A program made the translations under genes and the position numbers. Below are positions 63,226 to 64,000 of a stretch of 64,000 nucleotides of DNA, piece by piece. This stretch comes from Marvania coccoides (taxonomy: Eukaryota; Chlorophyta; Trebouxiophyceae; Chlorellales; Chlorellaceae), in assembly GCA_963854735.1 (NCBI GenBank), contig OY978101.1, forward strand, positions 310,001 through 374,000. The letters are read 5' to 3'. The notes below the pieces were generated by a model. The model was not told the origin of the DNA. It did no database searches and saw only the letters and a program-made list of their open reading frames with translations. How positions within the stretch are numbered: the stretch's first letter is position 1; the number at the start of each line of letters is the position of its first letter.

Positions 63226-64000
63226 CTTGAACTGTTTGAAAAGCAAGCAAGTTGCCCTTGCACGGGCGTCACAATCGATTCATAAAACTTATTTTCATTT
63301 AAATTTTAGGCAATTTTATCATGTAGCTCTCCAAACAATGTATTAAAAAAAAGGTGAACTTGAGAAACAAAGAGCTGCACGAGCTTGTTGTAAGAATGTG
63401 CGTTTGAATGGTTATCATGTAAATGGTACAATTTTTCTGCAGAGATTGTTAGACACAATTTTTTAAGACACAGCTGATCAGCTCATGAGGGTGTTTATTT
63501 TGCGATTTTTGACTTGGTTCTGACATTTTTCGGCATTTTGAATCGGTTTGTGAATACATTCAAATGAAAAAATTAGAGCTTCGAACCCATTAAAGCGAGC
63601 CCACTATCCGAAAGACCCGAAATGTTTCCATCCTGGAAAAATATATATTTTTTTATAAAAAATGATGTGGTTTTTTTTCCTGTCCCTTGCGATATGGTTC
63701 GCATATCTGCAGCAGAAACATGCACATGTTGCATCCTGCTGGTTTGCGGGTCCAATACTGGATGCGGTGCGACATTGCGGTATTTCGGGGCGGGGGGGTC
63801 ATGTCAGATCACTTGAACAAAACCCACACCGCTTTTTATTCTATTGTTTAAATAAGATTTAATCAATGTCTTCAGTTGTTTACTTTTTATTATCTTTGCA
63901 GAGCGGAAGGCGTAGATATGGAGGTTCCTGCCCCTCTGTAAGCAATTCCTCTCAACATGGCAGGAGGCTTTGTCATCCCAACAGTACAGGCACCAACGCT
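63226..64000. other. Right-edge intergenic sequence; possible start of a further gene
   Basis: Includes the SUZ12-like promoter. Near the edge, an ATG at 63918 reads MEVPAPL and meets a GTAAGC donor-like site at 63938, so it could be the first coding exon of a plus-strand gene that runs off the window; evidence is thin. No tRNA: a TTCGAA-containing motif near 63570 lacks a T-stem. Confidence 0.3.

Noticed and set aside
63555..63600. tRNA-like TTCGAA loop on the minus strand
   Set aside because: The flanking five bases do not pair as a T-stem and no matching A-box, D-arm or acceptor stem is present.
1..64000. CRISPR arrays, insertion sequences, LTR or LINE coding regions, organelle gene clusters
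   Set aside because: Looked for repeated spacers, transposase or reverse transcriptase motifs and rRNA/tRNA clusters; none were recognised.

Overview
The window reads as nuclear DNA of a photosynthetic eukaryote, most likely a chlorophyte green alga. Nearly every gene is split by short AT-rich introns (roughly 65-210 bp) between GC-rich exons. Two proteins look plastid-targeted (a lumenal PsbP-domain protein and a thylakoid rhodanese-like protein). There is a plant-type AP2 transcription factor, a plant-type membrane class-3 lipase and a DRP2-type dynamin stalk. I do not assign a species. No rRNA, tRNA, CRISPR array, insertion sequence or complete transposon was recognised.

I rebuilt 28 protein genes exon by exon; in each, exon lengths and phases give one continuous frame. 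A 3' fragment of a 29th gene lies at the left edge. Left to right: end of an RNA m5U methyltransferase (+, 1-107); SHOC1-like meiotic protein (-, 195-5534); elongation factor 2 (-, 6592-9744); RNA polymerase I RPA43 (-, 10462-11358); DeCL/DUF3223 protein with RGG tail (+, 11833-12810); F-box/WD40 protein (-, 13289-15012); GNB1L/ASA1-type WD40 protein (+, 15250-16730); AP2-domain factor (+, 17825-19569); SERBP1/HABP4-type RGG protein (-, 21389-22324); AP-2 sigma (+, 23303-23943); YeeZ-like NAD(P)-binding protein (-, 24159-25743); rhodanese-like thylakoid protein (+, 25978-27318); TSR3 (-, 27795-29038); sphingosine-1-phosphate lyase (+, 29182-31409); PsbP-domain protein (-, 31691-32614); TEY MAP kinase (+, 32900-34192); ubiquitin-specific protease (-, 34617-36405); class-3 lipase with multi-span N-terminus (-, 36833-40182); LRR protein (-, 40835-42263); TAF13 (+, 42536-43183); YyaL/SPATA20 protein (+, 43398-46802); prolyl 4-hydroxylase with ShKT tail (-, 47557-48966); GT14-like glycosyltransferase (+, 49917-51218); an unrecognised 118-aa protein (+, 51775-52333); dynamin-related protein without a GTPase domain (-, 52709-55097); APH-1 (+, 55527-56582); STE24 (-, 56850-58572); IMP4 (-, 58850-59909); SUZ12/EMF2-like Polycomb protein (-, 60724-63225).

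Genes are packed mostly as alternating divergent and convergent pairs with 140-500 bp promoters. There is no operon-like functional grouping. Several housekeeping themes recur: ribosome production and translation (RPA43, TSR3, IMP4, EF-2), membrane traffic (AP-2 sigma, dynamin stalk protein), intramembrane or membrane proteolysis (APH-1, STE24), chromatin and transcription (TAF13, SUZ12, AP2), and photosynthetic membranes (PsbP-domain, rhodanese-like).

The most unusual observations are: the dynamin-like protein that keeps stalk, PH and GED but has no room for a GTPase domain; an unusually high share of GC-AG introns (7 of 69 reconstructed); a possible GA-AG intron cutting through the catalytic Cys box of the ubiquitin protease; and a 69-bp orphan piece of an RNA polymerase II RPB1 exon, with its intron acceptor, trapped between two AT microsatellites.
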